64,000 nt of DNA from Agrobacterium tumefaciens (lineage in GTDB: Bacteria; Pseudomonadota; Alphaproteobacteria; Rhizobiales; Rhizobiaceae): positions 1,550,001-1,614,000 of the forward strand of contig NZ_CP039903.1 of NCBI RefSeq assembly GCF_005221385.1, read 5' to 3'. How positions within the stretch are numbered: the first letter of the stretch is position 1; every line of letters begins with the position of its first letter. The notes beneath the pieces were generated by a model, which worked only from the letters and a program-made list of their open reading frames with translations, did not search any database and was not told where the DNA came from. A program made the translations under genes and the position numbers. Shown here in pieces: positions 9,886 through 19,150 of the stretch.

Positions 9886-10127
9886 GACGACCGCGTAGAC
9901 CTGACGTATTTCCCGACGATGTTTGCCAGTTCTTCCGGCGTCCCGAACTCGCCGCGATCGGCCTCCGCCAATCCTGCCTCGATCTCGGCAAGCTGCCACT
10001 CTTCGCGGGCGACAAAGTCCTCAATCGCCCGCGCCGCCATGTAGGACCGTGAGCGATCGAGCTTTTCTGCCAGCTGATCAAGCTTGACAGCCACCTCGTC
10101 CGGCAGGCGTACTGTAAACGCGGTCAT
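9882..10127 (-). CDS. ParD-like ribbon-helix-helix antitoxin
   Basis: 81 residues. The N-terminus (TAFTVRLPDEVAVKLDQLAEKLDRSRSYMAARAI) is a typical ribbon-helix-helix DNA-binding domain, followed by a toxin-binding tail. It is translationally coupled to the downstream toxin by an ATGA overlap. Antitoxins of this type bind their own promoter; a repeated half-site lies just upstream (10,144-10,178). With the toxin apparently broken, this gene may be a remnant or still act as an orphan antitoxin. Confidence 0.85.
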   Translation of the reverse strand: MTAFTVRLPDEVAVKLDQLAEKLDRSRSYMAARAIEDFVAREEWQLAEIEAGLAEADRGEFGTPEELANIVGKYVRSTRSS

Positions 10128-10143
10128 GGTTGCAGCCTATTTC

Positions 10144-10178
10144 GGTTCACTGTGATTATTGGTGAACCACATTGGTTC
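10144..10178. promoter_or_regulatory. probable antitoxin operator (inverted repeats)
   Basis: GGTTCAC (10,144-10,150) is matched by GTGAACC (10,162-10,168), and an overlapping GAACCA is matched by TGGTTC (10,173-10,178). Three alternating half-sites sit 17 to 50 bases upstream of the antitoxin start, the expected place for autoregulation by a ribbon-helix-helix protein. Binding is inference. Confidence 0.55.
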
Positions 10179-10244
10179 GTCAACCGCGCGACATTTCACC
10201 CCTGAGTGACAATGGAGCAAGGGATCGTATAGGCGCGAATATCA

Positions 10245-10913
10245 TCAAACCGGCGCAATCATCTTCGGCGGCGTGAAATCCGGCGCCACCAGACCGCCTG
10301 ATATCAGCAGTTTCGCCGCATCTTCCGGCGTCATGTCCAACATCACGATCTTGTCTTTCGGCACGAACAGCAGGAAACCCGCCGTCGGTACCGGGGTCGG
10401 CGGCAGGAAGACGGCGACCATCTCCTGGCCCATCTCGTTGAACCGGTGGGCAAGCTCGCCCTTGGCATCAGAGGCAACGAAGACCATCGCCCAGGTTCCG
10501 GGGGATGGAAACTCGATCAGGCCGACCTTCTTGAAGGAGTTCGCATGCTCCTTCAGAACGGATTCGAACAGCTGTTTGATGCTCTTGTAGATCGGCCGCA
10601 CCAGCGGCATGCGATTGAGAATGGATTCGCCGACGCCGACGATCCATTTGCCGATGAGGTTATTACCGAGAAAACCGATGAGTGTGATGCCAACGACGGC
10701 GATCAGCAGCCCGAAGCCGGGGATCGCCACATCGAAATATTGCTCTGGATCATAACGGGCGGGAATATAGGGTTTAACCCAACTATCCGCCCATTGCAGG
10801 AAGCTCCACACCAGCCACATGGTGATGGTGACGGGCGCGAGAATGAGAACGCCCGTGAGGAAGCTGTTGCGCAGACGGGCTGCGAAGGATATTTTTACTG
10901 GAATTTCAGTCAT
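10245..10913 (-). CDS. DUF502 membrane protein
   Basis: 222 residues. Two long hydrophobic segments (about 15-37 and 67-92) are followed by a soluble part with the family features VGESILNRMPLVRPIYKSIKQ and VFLPPTPVPTAGFLLFVP. This DUF502 layout is common in bacteria and plants and has no agreed function. It is the last gene of the leftward glmU-glmS-GNAT-DUF502 series, 13 bases after the GNAT stop. Confidence 0.87.
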   Translation of the reverse strand: MTEIPVKISFAARLRNSFLTGVLILAPVTITMWLVWSFLQWADSWVKPYIPARYDPEQYFDVAIPGFGLLIAVVGITLIGFLGNNLIGKWIVGVGESILNRMPLVRPIYKSIKQLFESVLKEHANSFKKVGLIEFPSPGTWAMVFVASDAKGELAHRFNEMGQEMVAVFLPPTPVPTAGFLLFVPKDKIVMLDMTPEDAAKLLISGGLVAPDFTPPKMIAPV

Positions 10914-10926
10914 TTACCGTTCGGAA

Positions 10927-11430
10927 TTAAGCGTTGTCGCCATCGAAACCCGGATGAAAACCGACAATGCCGGATGGAGTTCCGCCATGCAAGCGAAGAA
11001 CTGTGAAATATTCGTCAGGAATCCCTTCCGCATTCACCCCTTCGACATGGCGAAAACCGAAGCGGCCATAATAGTCCGGATCACCTGCCACGACGCACCC
11101 TGAAGCATTCAGACGCTCCAGAACGGCAAGCCCGTCCCGCACCAGCCTTGAACCGACACCCTGCCCCTGTCGCTCCGGTATCACGGAAAGCGGCGCGAGG
11201 CAGAACCAGCCGGCCTCGCCGCTGGTGAGCGTCACCGGCGAAAAACCGACATGGCCGATGATGCCTTCACTATCCTCGGCCACCAGGGAAACGGTGAGCG
11301 CACCCGCCTTGCGCAGCCGCTCGACGATCAAATGTTCGGTCTTGTCGCTGTAATCGACGTTACGGAAGGCATCTTCCGTAACGCGGGCAATCGCACCTTC
11401 ATCATCCTGCCGTTCCGGCCGGATGATCAT
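10927..11430 (-). CDS. GNAT-family N-acetyltransferase
   Basis: 167 residues with the acetyl-CoA site PERQGQGVGSRLVRDGL near residue 90 and a YYGRFGF segment near the C-terminus, as in YhbS-type acetyltransferases. The start overlaps the glmS stop as ATGA, so it is translationally coupled to glucosamine-6-phosphate synthase. The substrate is unknown; the coupling could mean an amino-sugar role, but that is speculation. Confidence 0.88.
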   Translation of the reverse strand: MIIRPERQDDEGAIARVTEDAFRNVDYSDKTEHLIVERLRKAGALTVSLVAEDSEGIIGHVGFSPVTLTSGEAGWFCLAPLSVIPERQGQGVGSRLVRDGLAVLERLNASGCVVAGDPDYYGRFGFRHVEGVNAEGIPDEYFTVLRLHGGTPSGIVGFHPGFDGDNA

Positions 11431-13253
11431 TCCACCGTCACCGATTTCGCCAGATTGCGTGGCTGGTCCACATCCGTGCCCATGAAGACGGCCGTGTGGT
11501 AGGCAAGCAGCTGGATCGGCAGCGAGAAGACCATCGGCGCGATCAGTTCGTCCACATCAGGCAGCGTGATCGTCGCCATGGTGTCGAGCGTGGAAGCGGC
11601 AGCCCCCTTCTCATCGGTGATGAAGATGATACGACCGCCGCGAGCTGCGACTTCCTGCATGTTCGACACGGTCTTTTCGAAGAAGCGGTCATGCGGCGCA
11701 ATGACGATAACAGGCATGTTCTCGTCAATCAGCGCAATTGGCCCATGCTTCAGCTCACCGGCGGCATAACCTTCGGCGTGGATATAGGAGATTTCCTTGA
11801 GCTTCAGTGCGCCTTCCAGTGCCAGCGGGAAGCTGGTGCCGCGGCCGAGATAAAGCACATCCTTGAAACGCGACAGATCGCGCGACAGCGCCTCGATCTG
11901 CGGCTGAATGCTGTTGAGAACCTTGCTCATGATGCGCGGCATCTCGGTCAGATGGCGAACCAGTTCGGTTTCCTGCTGGGGCGTGATCGTGCCGCGCGCC
12001 TTGCCGGCGGCAACGGCCAGTGAAGCGAGCACGGCAAGCTGGCAGGTGAAGGCCTTGGTGGAGGCGACGCCGATTTCCGGACCGGCAAGGATCGGGAAGA
12101 TCGCATCGGATTCGCGCGCCATGGTCGATTCACGCGTATTGACCACCGCGCCGATCTTCAGCCCCTCCTGCTGGCAATAACGCAGGGCCGCCAGCGTATC
12201 GGCGGTTTCGCCTGACTGCGAAATGAACAGGGCCGCCTGCGTGGGAACAAGCGGGATCTCGCGGTAGCGGAATTCCGAGGCGACATCGATTTCCACCGGC
12301 AGGCGCGCATAACGCTCGAACCAGTATTTGCCGATCAGGCCGGACAGATAGGCCGTGCCGCAGGCGGAAATGGCAAGGCCGGAAAGCTTGGCGAAGTCGA
12401 TTGCGGTGTCGGCCTGCTTCACGGTCTTGGAAGCGAAATCCACATAATGGCTGAGCGCGTGGGAAATGACTTCCGGCTGCTCGTAGATTTCCTTTTCCAT
12501 GAAGTGGCGGTGGTTGCCCTTGTCGACCACATAAGCCGTCGCCTGCGAGATTTGTCGCTCACGCTTCACCGGCTTGCCGGAGAAATCGATGATCTCAGCA
12601 CCCTGCCGGGTCACGATGGCGCAGTCGCCATCCACCAGATAGGTGATCTCGTTGGTGAAGGGCGACAGCGCGATGGCGTCGGAACCAAGGAACATTTCGC
12701 CCCGGCCATAACCGACGGCAAGCGGCGGGCCGGAACGTGCCGAAAGCAGCGTGCCGGGATCATCCTGGAACATCACCACCAGCGCATAGGCGCCCGTCAC
12801 CCGGTTCAGCATCTTCAGCATCGCTTCGCGATGACCAAGGCCTTCGCGGGTATATTTCGCCAGAAGCTGCGCCACCACTTCGGTGTCCGTCTGGGTGGTG
12901 AAGGTCGCACCCCCGGCGGTCAGCTCCTCGCGCAGTTCGGCGAAGTTTTCGATGATGCCATTATGGACGACGGCAACGCCTTCGACGAAATGCGGGTGGG
13001 CATTGGTTTCGTTCGGCACGCCATGGGTCGCCCAGCGGGTGTGGGCAATACCGACCACGCCCGGCAACGGCTTTTCCGAAACCAGCTTTTCCAGATTGAA
13101 GAGCTTGCCTTCCGCCCGGCGGCGGTCCATCGCGCCATTGTCGATGGTGGCGACACCAGCCGAATCATAGCCGCGATATTCGAGACGCTTCAGCGCATCG
13201 ACAAGCCGTTCAGCAACAGGCTGGGTTCCGACAATTCCGACAATTCCGCACAT
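11427..13253 (-). CDS. glmS: glucosamine-fructose-6-phosphate aminotransferase GlmS
   Basis: 608 residues, full length. It makes glucosamine-6-phosphate from fructose-6-phosphate and glutamine, the first step to UDP-GlcNAc. Cys2 of MCGIVGIVG is the glutaminase nucleophile. Two SIS domains follow (SQSGETADTLAAL near residue 350; LYLGRGTSFPLALEGALKLKEISY near 475), and the C-terminus ends DQPRNLAKSVTVE. It lies 102 bases after glmU, placing two UDP-GlcNAc steps together. The GlmS 3' end is the classical Tn7 target, but no element is inserted here. Confidence 0.98.
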   Translation of the reverse strand: MCGIVGIVGTQPVAERLVDALKRLEYRGYDSAGVATIDNGAMDRRRAEGKLFNLEKLVSEKPLPGVVGIAHTRWATHGVPNETNAHPHFVEGVAVVHNGIIENFAELREELTAGGATFTTQTDTEVVAQLLAKYTREGLGHREAMLKMLNRVTGAYALVVMFQDDPGTLLSARSGPPLAVGYGRGEMFLGSDAIALSPFTNEITYLVDGDCAIVTRQGAEIIDFSGKPVKRERQISQATAYVVDKGNHRHFMEKEIYEQPEVISHALSHYVDFASKTVKQADTAIDFAKLSGLAISACGTAYLSGLIGKYWFERYARLPVEIDVASEFRYREIPLVPTQAALFISQSGETADTLAALRYCQQEGLKIGAVVNTRESTMARESDAIFPILAGPEIGVASTKAFTCQLAVLASLAVAAGKARGTITPQQETELVRHLTEMPRIMSKVLNSIQPQIEALSRDLSRFKDVLYLGRGTSFPLALEGALKLKEISYIHAEGYAAGELKHGPIALIDENMPVIVIAPHDRFFEKTVSNMQEVAARGGRIIFITDEKGAAASTLDTMATITLPDVDELIAPMVFSLPIQLLAYHTAVFMGTDVDQPRNLAKSVTVE

Positions 13254-13355
13254 ATATTTCTCCAGACGGCGATCTCTTCGCCGAAACTACTAACCGTTTC
13301 CCCGAAATCAGCAATTATCCCGCCGGTCACTTTCGGTATCGCTCGGTAACGTCTT

Positions 13356-14717
13356 TCAAGAGGCCTTTTTCTTGGCTTCTTTCAGCGCTTTCGCCCGCTC
13401 ACGCACCACGGTTGCCCGGCCCGGCTTCACTTCCTGACGCGCCCGCCCGAAGGCCAGCGCGTCATCAGGCACGTCATCGGTAATCACGCTGCCGGATGCG
13501 ATGTAAGCGCCTTCTCCAATCGTCACGGGCGCAACCAGCGACGAGTTGGAGCCAATGAAGCTGTTCGCACCGATCCGCGTTTCAGCCTTGTTGTAACCGT
13601 CGTAATTGCAGGTGATGGTGCCCGCACCGATATTGCTGCCGGCGCCGATGAAGGCATCACCGATATAGGTCAGATGGTTGACCTTGGCACCCTCGCCGAT
13701 CTCGGCCTTCTTGACCTCGCAGAAATTACCGACCTTGGAATTGGCATGCAGGTTCGCGCCCGGACGCAGCCGCGCATAGGGACCGACAGTCGCACCTTCA
13801 GCGACATATGCCCCTTCCAGATGCGAGAATGCATGAATGACAGCACCCGGCTCGATCGTCACGCCGGGACCGAACACGACATTCGGCTCGATCAGGGCAT
13901 CCTGCCCGATCTTCGTATCGAAGGAGAGGAAAACCGTCTCGGGCGCGATCATCGAAACGCCGTCCACCATCAATTCATGGCGGCGGCGCTCCTGCCACAA
14001 CCTCTCGATAAAAGCCAGTTCGGCACGGTTGTTGCAGCCGACCAGCTCGGTTTCCGGCGCATCGATGGCAACGGCGCGGCGGCCGAGCGAACGGGCGATT
14101 TCAACGATGTCGGTGAGGTAATATTCGCCCTTCACATTGCCGTTGCCGATCCGGTCAAGCAGATCAAGCGCATTGCGGCCGTTGATCGCCATCAGGCCGC
14201 TATTGCACCAGGTCACCTTGCGCTCTTCGTCGGTTGCGTCCTTTTCCTCGCGGATCGCTACCAGCTCGCCATTCTCGACCAGCAACCGGCCATAACCGGT
14301 CGGACGCTCGGTGTGGAAGCCGATCACGGCCACATCGGCACCGGCGGCAATCGCCTCGCGCGCCCGATCGAGCGTCGCGGAAGTGATGAGCGGCACGTCG
14401 CCATAAGCGACGATCAGGTCGTCGAAACCGCGTTCGATGGCTGAGCGTGCGGCAAGAACCGCATGGCCGGTGCCCTTACGTTCCGTCTGCAGGAAAGCTT
14501 CAACCTGAACATCCCTAAGGTTCGCGGCCGCGGCGACATTATCCGCATCACGCCCGACCACCAGCGCCACCGCGCCGACACCCGATCCAGCCACAGCCTC
14601 CACCACATGCGCAATCATCGGTCGCCCGGCAACCGTGTGCAGCACCTTGGATTTCGACGACTTCATGCGCGTGCTGTCGCCCGCAGCGAGAATAACGGCT
14701 AGAGAGCTGCGCTCCAT
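13356..14717 (-). CDS. glmU: bifunctional GlmU (uridyltransferase / acetyltransferase)
   Basis: 453 residues. The N-terminal pyrophosphorylase domain has [18 protein letters not shown] as its nucleotide loop. The C-terminal left-handed beta helix is visible as hexapeptide repeats from about residue 255, with the acetyltransferase region [23 protein letters not shown]. It converts glucosamine-1-phosphate to UDP-GlcNAc for peptidoglycan and LPS. The tail is basic ([11 protein letters not shown]). Confidence 0.98.
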   Translation of the reverse strand: MERSSLAVILAAGDSTRMKSSKSKVLHTVAGRPMIAHVVEAVAGSGVGAVALVVGRDADNVAAAANLRDVQVEAFLQTERKGTGHAVLAARSAIERGFDDLIVAYGDVPLITSATLDRAREAIAAGADVAVIGFHTERPTGYGRLLVENGELVAIREEKDATDEERKVTWCNSGLMAINGRNALDLLDRIGNGNVKGEYYLTDIVEIARSLGRRAVAIDAPETELVGCNNRAELAFIERLWQERRRHELMVDGVSMIAPETVFLSFDTKIGQDALIEPNVVFGPGVTIEPGAVIHAFSHLEGAYVAEGATVGPYARLRPGANLHANSKVGNFCEVKKAEIGEGAKVNHLTYIGDAFIGAGSNIGAGTITCNYDGYNKAETRIGANSFIGSNSSLVAPVTIGEGAYIASGSVITDDVPDDALAFGRARQEVKPGRATVVRERAKALKEAKKKAS

Positions 14718-14929
14718 AAGACCTCCAACACCCCGTTACCGGCCGCAGGGCAGCCGGGACAGTGGCATATGCTTGACTTTACGCCAGCCGGTTGAACAGA
14801 CAGGCGCTTCGGTAATTGCGTTCCGGCATTGCTATAACGGCGGCCCACTTAAGAAACCATGCAAACCCGCACCAAATTTCCGCACCGATTTTCATCAAAC
14901 GTGATCAGCGGCGGGATGAGGTGATTTAT

Positions 14930-15676
14930 TCAGAGCGGGTGACGGGCAGTGAATTGCAAGATTTGCTGGCGACCATTTTCAATCAGCCTGCCCATTTCGC
15001 GGCGCGCCGCGGCCTCATCACGCAGGCGAAACGCTTCGACCAGCCTTAAATGAGAGGCAGACACATCGGAAATCTCGTTGGGATCGGCTTCCGGGTTGCT
15101 CATCCGGAAAATGCCCGCCAGCGCCGCCTTGATCAGCGAACCGACGGTGCGCATGAACGGGTTGCCAGACATTTCGGTGATGAGCACATGGAAATTCATA
15201 TCCGCCAGCGCCCGTTTTTCCTTGGAATAGGCTGTGTTGCCCATCTCGTTGGCGTAAGCGGCGAGCTTGGCGATATCGGCATCTTTTGCCCTGAGAGCGG
15301 CAAGCCCCGCGCCATAGGGTTCGAAAGCCTGACGGATATCATAGAGATGCAGCAGGAACTCGTCGCTGACGCCCGCCTCGAAGTGCCAGAGAAGCACTTC
15401 GCTATCGAACATGTTCCAGCTTTCGCGCTCCGTCACCCGGGTGCCGATGCGTGCCTTGGGGGAAATCATGCCCTTGGCGGTCAGCGTCTTCATCGCTTCG
15501 CGCAGCACCGTGCGCGATACTTTCAGCCGCTCCATAAGCTCGGCATCGCCCGGCAGGATGTCACCCGTCTTGAAGGTGCCGGAGACGATATCGAGCCCGA
15601 GCTTGTGAACGACCTGTGCATGATTTGTCCGCAGCTTTCGAAAACCGATCGCCGCATCGAGCATTCCGCGCTGCAA
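14930..15676 (-). CDS. FadR-type GntR transcriptional regulator
   Basis: 248 residues. A winged helix-turn-helix (residues 20-85, with LPGDAELMERLKVSRTVLREAMKTL) is followed by an all-helical FCD ligand domain (DMNFHVLITEMSGNPFM). It belongs to the FadR subgroup, which usually senses sugar acids, organic acids or related carbon sources. The nearby BMP-type importer operon, transcribed the same way, is a candidate target by proximity only. Confidence 0.87.
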   Translation of the reverse strand: MQRGMLDAAIGFRKLRTNHAQVVHKLGLDIVSGTFKTGDILPGDAELMERLKVSRTVLREAMKTLTAKGMISPKARIGTRVTERESWNMFDSEVLLWHFEAGVSDEFLLHLYDIRQAFEPYGAGLAALRAKDADIAKLAAYANEMGNTAYSKEKRALADMNFHVLITEMSGNPFMRTVGSLIKAALAGIFRMSNPEADPNEISDVSASHLRLVEAFRLRDEAAARREMGRLIENGRQQILQFTARHPL

Positions 15677-15824
15677 GTGCCATGTCCTTCCGTTCGGTTG
15701 GCGACCTTAAAAAATCGCGCCAGACGTGTGTATCTCAAGTCAGATTATAGTGAAAAACATCAAGTTGCATGAAAAGCAAAGGCAAACTGCATCCCCGGCG
15801 TAAAACATATGAAAGTAACAAAGA

Positions 15825-15847
15825 CCGCGCATGAATTTCATGCGCGG
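15825..15847 (-). terminator. probable terminator of the BMP importer operon
   Basis: An 11-bp perfect inverted repeat (CCGCGCATGAA / TTCATGCGCGG) is followed, on the minus strand, by a T-rich stretch (TCTTTGTTACTTT). It lies about 130 bases beyond the BMP gene stop, in the right orientation for an intrinsic terminator. Confidence 0.55.
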
Positions 15848-15877
15848 CCGAACCTTGATAAGGGTTAGCCTCTCCCG

Positions 15878-15953
15878 CGTCATCCTCGCCCTTGAGGCGA
15901 GGATCCATGGACCGTCAAAGGCGTGGATCCTCGGGTCAAGCCCGAGGATGACG
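15878..15953. repeat. intergenic palindromic repeat
   Basis: The arms CGTCATCCTCGCCC...GAGGATCCA and TGGATCCTCGGG...GAGGATGACG are inverted copies around a short spacer, and each arm is itself a small hairpin. It is a short mobile palindrome of the kind scattered in Agrobacterium and Rhizobium intergenic regions; the family label is inference. It sits between the BMP gene stop and the terminator-like hairpin. Confidence 0.7.
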
Positions 15954-15975
15954 TTCAGTTTGGCGAAATCACCGA

Positions 15976-17049
15976 TTATTGCGGCAGCTTGTCGTCCACG
16001 CCGGCAACATAGAAGTTGAGGCCGAGCAGAACCTTGTCCTCAGCCTTTTCACCAGCCTTCAGCCATTCCGAGCCGTCCTGCTTCTTCACCGGGCCGGTGA
16101 AGGGATGCAGCTCGCCCGACTTGATCTTGGCTTCGGTTTCCTCAGCCATCTTCTTCACGTCGTCAGGCATGTTGGTGTAGGGCGCCATGGTCAGGATGCC
16201 ATCCTTCAGGCCGTCCCAAACGGATTCGGACTTCCACGTTCCATCGAGAAGAGCCTGCGTGCGCTTGATGTAATAAGCACCCCAGGTGTCCTTGATGGCG
16301 GTGAGCTGCGTCTCGGGACCGGCCTTGATCATGTCGGAAGCCTGGCCGAAGGCCTTGATGCCACGCTCAGCTGCAACCTGCATCGGCGCTGTCGTGTCGG
16401 TGTGCTGCGTCAGGATGTCGACGCCCTGGTCGATCAGCGCCTTGGCGGCATCGGCTTCCTTGCCGGGGTCGAACCAGGTATTGGCCCATACGACCTTGAG
16501 CTTGAAGTCCGGGTTGACCGACTGTGCGCCGAGCACGAAGGCATCAATGCCCATCACCACTTCCGGGATCGGGAAGGAAGCGATGTAACCGGCAAGACCC
16601 TTCTTCGACATCTTCGCGGCGATCTGGCCCTGAATGTAACGGCCTTCATAGAAGCGCGAATTGTAGGTCGCGACATTTTCAGCGGTCTTGAAGCCGGTGG
16701 CGTGCTCGAACTTCACCTTGGGGAACTTCTGGGCAACCTTCACGGTCGCATCCATGAAGCCGAAGGAGGTGGTGAACACCAGTTCGCAGCCGGAACGGGC
16801 CATACGCTCGATGGCGCGTTCGGCATCCGGGCCTTCCGGAACGCTTTCGAGGAACGGCGTTTCGATCTTGTCGCCGAAGTGCTTCTGCAGCTCTTCGCGA
16901 CCGATTTCATGCGCCTGTGTCCAGCCGCCATCGGTGCGGCTGCCGACATAGATGAAGCAGACCTTCTTGGCGTCGGCGGCTTCAGCCGAGGAAACGACGC
17001 CGCCGAGCGCCGCGACGGAAGCGGCAAGTGCGATGACCAGTTTTTTCAT
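15976..17049 (-). CDS. BMP-family ABC transporter substrate-binding protein
   Basis: 357 residues. A Sec signal peptide is present (MKKLVIALAASVAALGGVVSSAEA). The mature protein has the basic-membrane-protein fold motifs VCFIYVGSRTDGGWTQAHE and, later, VDILTQHTDTTAP. PnrA/BmpA homologues bind purine nucleosides, so a nucleoside ligand is likely but unproven here. It is the last gene of a four-gene importer operon, after two permeases and an ATPase. Confidence 0.9.
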   Translation of the reverse strand: MKKLVIALAASVAALGGVVSSAEAADAKKVCFIYVGSRTDGGWTQAHEIGREELQKHFGDKIETPFLESVPEGPDAERAIERMARSGCELVFTTSFGFMDATVKVAQKFPKVKFEHATGFKTAENVATYNSRFYEGRYIQGQIAAKMSKKGLAGYIASFPIPEVVMGIDAFVLGAQSVNPDFKLKVVWANTWFDPGKEADAAKALIDQGVDILTQHTDTTAPMQVAAERGIKAFGQASDMIKAGPETQLTAIKDTWGAYYIKRTQALLDGTWKSESVWDGLKDGILTMAPYTNMPDDVKKMAEETEAKIKSGELHPFTGPVKKQDGSEWLKAGEKAEDKVLLGLNFYVAGVDDKLPQ

Positions 17050-17138
17050 TTTTACCCCTGTTGGTTTGGAGACTTGAGGATTGGCTGACTCAGCATCGGA
17101 TTTTCCGAAAACCGCATTACACTTTTCGGTCCGATGCT

Positions 17139-18062
17139 CTACCTGTCCGGCACGAAGGATTTGCCCAGCGATGCCGGTGTGTTGATCAAGGTCGTGCGGC
17201 GATTATGCGAGATGATGACCAGCACGACAATAGTTGCGAGATAAGGCATCGCCGAAAGCAGCTGCGACGGCACGCCGATACCGAATGCCTGCGCATGCAA
17301 CTGGCCGATGGTGACCGCGCCGAACAGATAACCGCCCGCCAGCAGGCGCCATGGACGCCAGGAGGCGAAGACAACAAGCGCCAGGGCAATCCAGCCGCGC
17401 CCAGCCGACATGTTTTCCACCCATTGCGGCGTATAGACCAGCGACAGCTGTGCGCCCGCAAGACCGGCGCAGGCGCCGCCGAACATGACCGCCAGATACC
17501 GCGTACGGATGACGTTGATGCCAAGCGCATGGGCCGAAGCGTGATTGTCACCGATGGCGCGGATTTTCAGGCCCGTGCGGCTTTTGAACAGGAACCAGCT
17601 GATGCCGAAGACCAGCGCGATGGACATGTAGAAGATCAGATCCTGCCGGAACAGCAGCGGACCGAAAAAGGGAATCTCCGACAAAACCGGAAAGACGATG
17701 GGCTGTAGCTTGATGCCCGGCAGGCCGACGAAACTCTCACCCAGCATGCCGGAGACGCCGAGGCCGAGAATGGTGAGGGCAAGACCCGTCGCCACCTGGT
17801 TGGTGACAAGCGTCAGCGTCAGGAAGCCGAACAGCAGCGAAAACACCGCACCGGAGGCGATACCAGCCAGAATGCCGAGATAGGGAGAGCCGGTCATATG
17901 CGTGGCGGCGAAGGCGCAGACCGCGCCCATGATCATCATGCCCTCAACGCCGAGATTGAGCACACCCGAACGCTCCGCCACAAGCTCGCCCGAAGCGGCG
18001 ATGACGAGCGGGGTGGCGGCGGTGATGACGGTGAGAAGAATGGCCTGAAGCATATCCATCAT
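17139..18062 (-). CDS. ABC transporter permease, nucleoside-type (second permease)
   Basis: 307 residues, strongly hydrophobic, with the family signature ERSGVLNLGVEGMMIMGA near residue 30 and the coupling region GINVIRTRYLAVMFGGACAGLAGA near 185. It matches the shorter of the two permeases (NupC/YufQ type) in BMP-dependent importers. The start overlaps the upstream permease stop by 4 bases. Confidence 0.92.
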   Translation of the reverse strand: MMDMLQAILLTVITAATPLVIAASGELVAERSGVLNLGVEGMMIMGAVCAFAATHMTGSPYLGILAGIASGAVFSLLFGFLTLTLVTNQVATGLALTILGLGVSGMLGESFVGLPGIKLQPIVFPVLSEIPFFGPLLFRQDLIFYMSIALVFGISWFLFKSRTGLKIRAIGDNHASAHALGINVIRTRYLAVMFGGACAGLAGAQLSLVYTPQWVENMSAGRGWIALALVVFASWRPWRLLAGGYLFGAVTIGQLHAQAFGIGVPSQLLSAMPYLATIVVLVIISHNRRTTLINTPASLGKSFVPDR

Positions 18063-19150
18063 GCCGCTCCTTCTTTACGATGTGTCTTGCCGGCAAAAAC
18101 GACCCGGATGCGATAGAAGATCAGCGTATCGCAGGACAATACGAAGAACAGCATCAACCCCTGAAACACCCGCGTCACCTTGTCGGAGACGCCGATCGAA
18201 AGCTGCGCCGCCTCGCCGCCGAGATAGGTCAGCGCCAGCACCAGCCCGGAAAGGATGATGCCAAGCGGATTGAGGCGGCCGAGAAAGGCGACGATGATGG
18301 CGGTGAAACCGTAACCCGGCGAAATGCTGGGCTGGAGATGGCCGATGGAACCGGAAGCTTCCGAAATACCCGCAAGCCCCGCCAGCGCACCGGAGAGCAA
18401 CAAAGAAAACCACACCATGCGGCTGGAGGAGAAACCGGCGAAGCGCCCTGCCCGCGCCGATTGACCAAGCACGGTAACTTCAAAGCCTTTCAGCATGTAG
18501 CGCATCATGAACCACAGCGCGACGGCCGCGACGATGGCGAAAACGAAGCCCCAATGCGCCCGACCCGAGGCCAGCATTTCCGGCAAAACGGCGCTGTCGT
18601 TGAATGGCTTTGTCTGCGGGAAGTTGTAACCACCGGGATCGCGCCAGATACCGCGCGTCAGCCAGTCGAGGAAAAGCTGCGCGACATAGACCAGCATCAG
18701 GCTGACGAGGATTTCATTGGTGTTGAACTTCGTTTTCAACAGCGCCGGAATACCCGCATAAAGCGCGCCGCCGATTGCGCCCATCACCATCATCAGCGGC
18801 AGGATGAGCGGCGAATGCCAGTCCGGATAAAGCACCGGCAGGATGGAACCAGTGATCGCGCCGATGGTGAATTGCCCCTCCGCGCCGATATTCCAGTTAT
18901 TTGAGCGATAACAGATCGACAGGCCGACGCCGATCAGGATCAGCGGTGCGGCCTTGATCGCCAGCTCGTGCAGCGACCAGACCTCCAGCAGCGGCTCGAC
19001 GAAAAAGGCGTAAAGCGCGTGAGCCGGATTTTTGCCGAGCATGGCGAACATGACAGCGCCGACAAGCAGCGTCAGCACCAGCGCCAGAAGCGGCGACAGC
19101 AGGGTGAAAAGCCGGGAGACCCCTGCGCGTTTTTCAAGCTCAATGCGCAT
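18059..19150 (-). CDS. ABC transporter permease, nucleoside-type (first permease)
   Basis: 363 residues from the ATG at 19,150, which overlaps the 3' end of the ATPase gene by 11 bases; a longer ORF start would lie deeper in that gene. The signature GAEGQFTIGAITGS follows YRSNNWNIG, as in YufP/NupB-type permeases, and GFTAIIVAFLGRLNPLGI is the cytoplasmic coupling segment. It pairs with the downstream permease to form the membrane channel. Confidence 0.9.
   Translation of the reverse strand: MRIELEKRAGVSRLFTLLSPLLALVLTLLVGAVMFAMLGKNPAHALYAFFVEPLLEVWSLHELAIKAAPLILIGVGLSICYRSNNWNIGAEGQFTIGAITGSILPVLYPDWHSPLILPLMMVMGAIGGALYAGIPALLKTKFNTNEILVSLMLVYVAQLFLDWLTRGIWRDPGGYNFPQTKPFNDSAVLPEMLASGRAHWGFVFAIVAAVALWFMMRYMLKGFEVTVLGQSARAGRFAGFSSSRMVWFSLLLSGALAGLAGISEASGSIGHLQPSISPGYGFTAIIVAFLGRLNPLGIILSGLVLALTYLGGEAAQLSIGVSDKVTRVFQGLMLFFVLSCDTLIFYRIRVVFAGKTHRKEGAA

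Noticed and set aside
11427..13253. glmS as the Tn7 attachment site of this element
   Set aside because: The classical Tn7 target gene is in the window, but its 3' end overlaps an intact GNAT gene and no terminal repeats lie near it. The element is 20 kb away beside tRNA-Arg.
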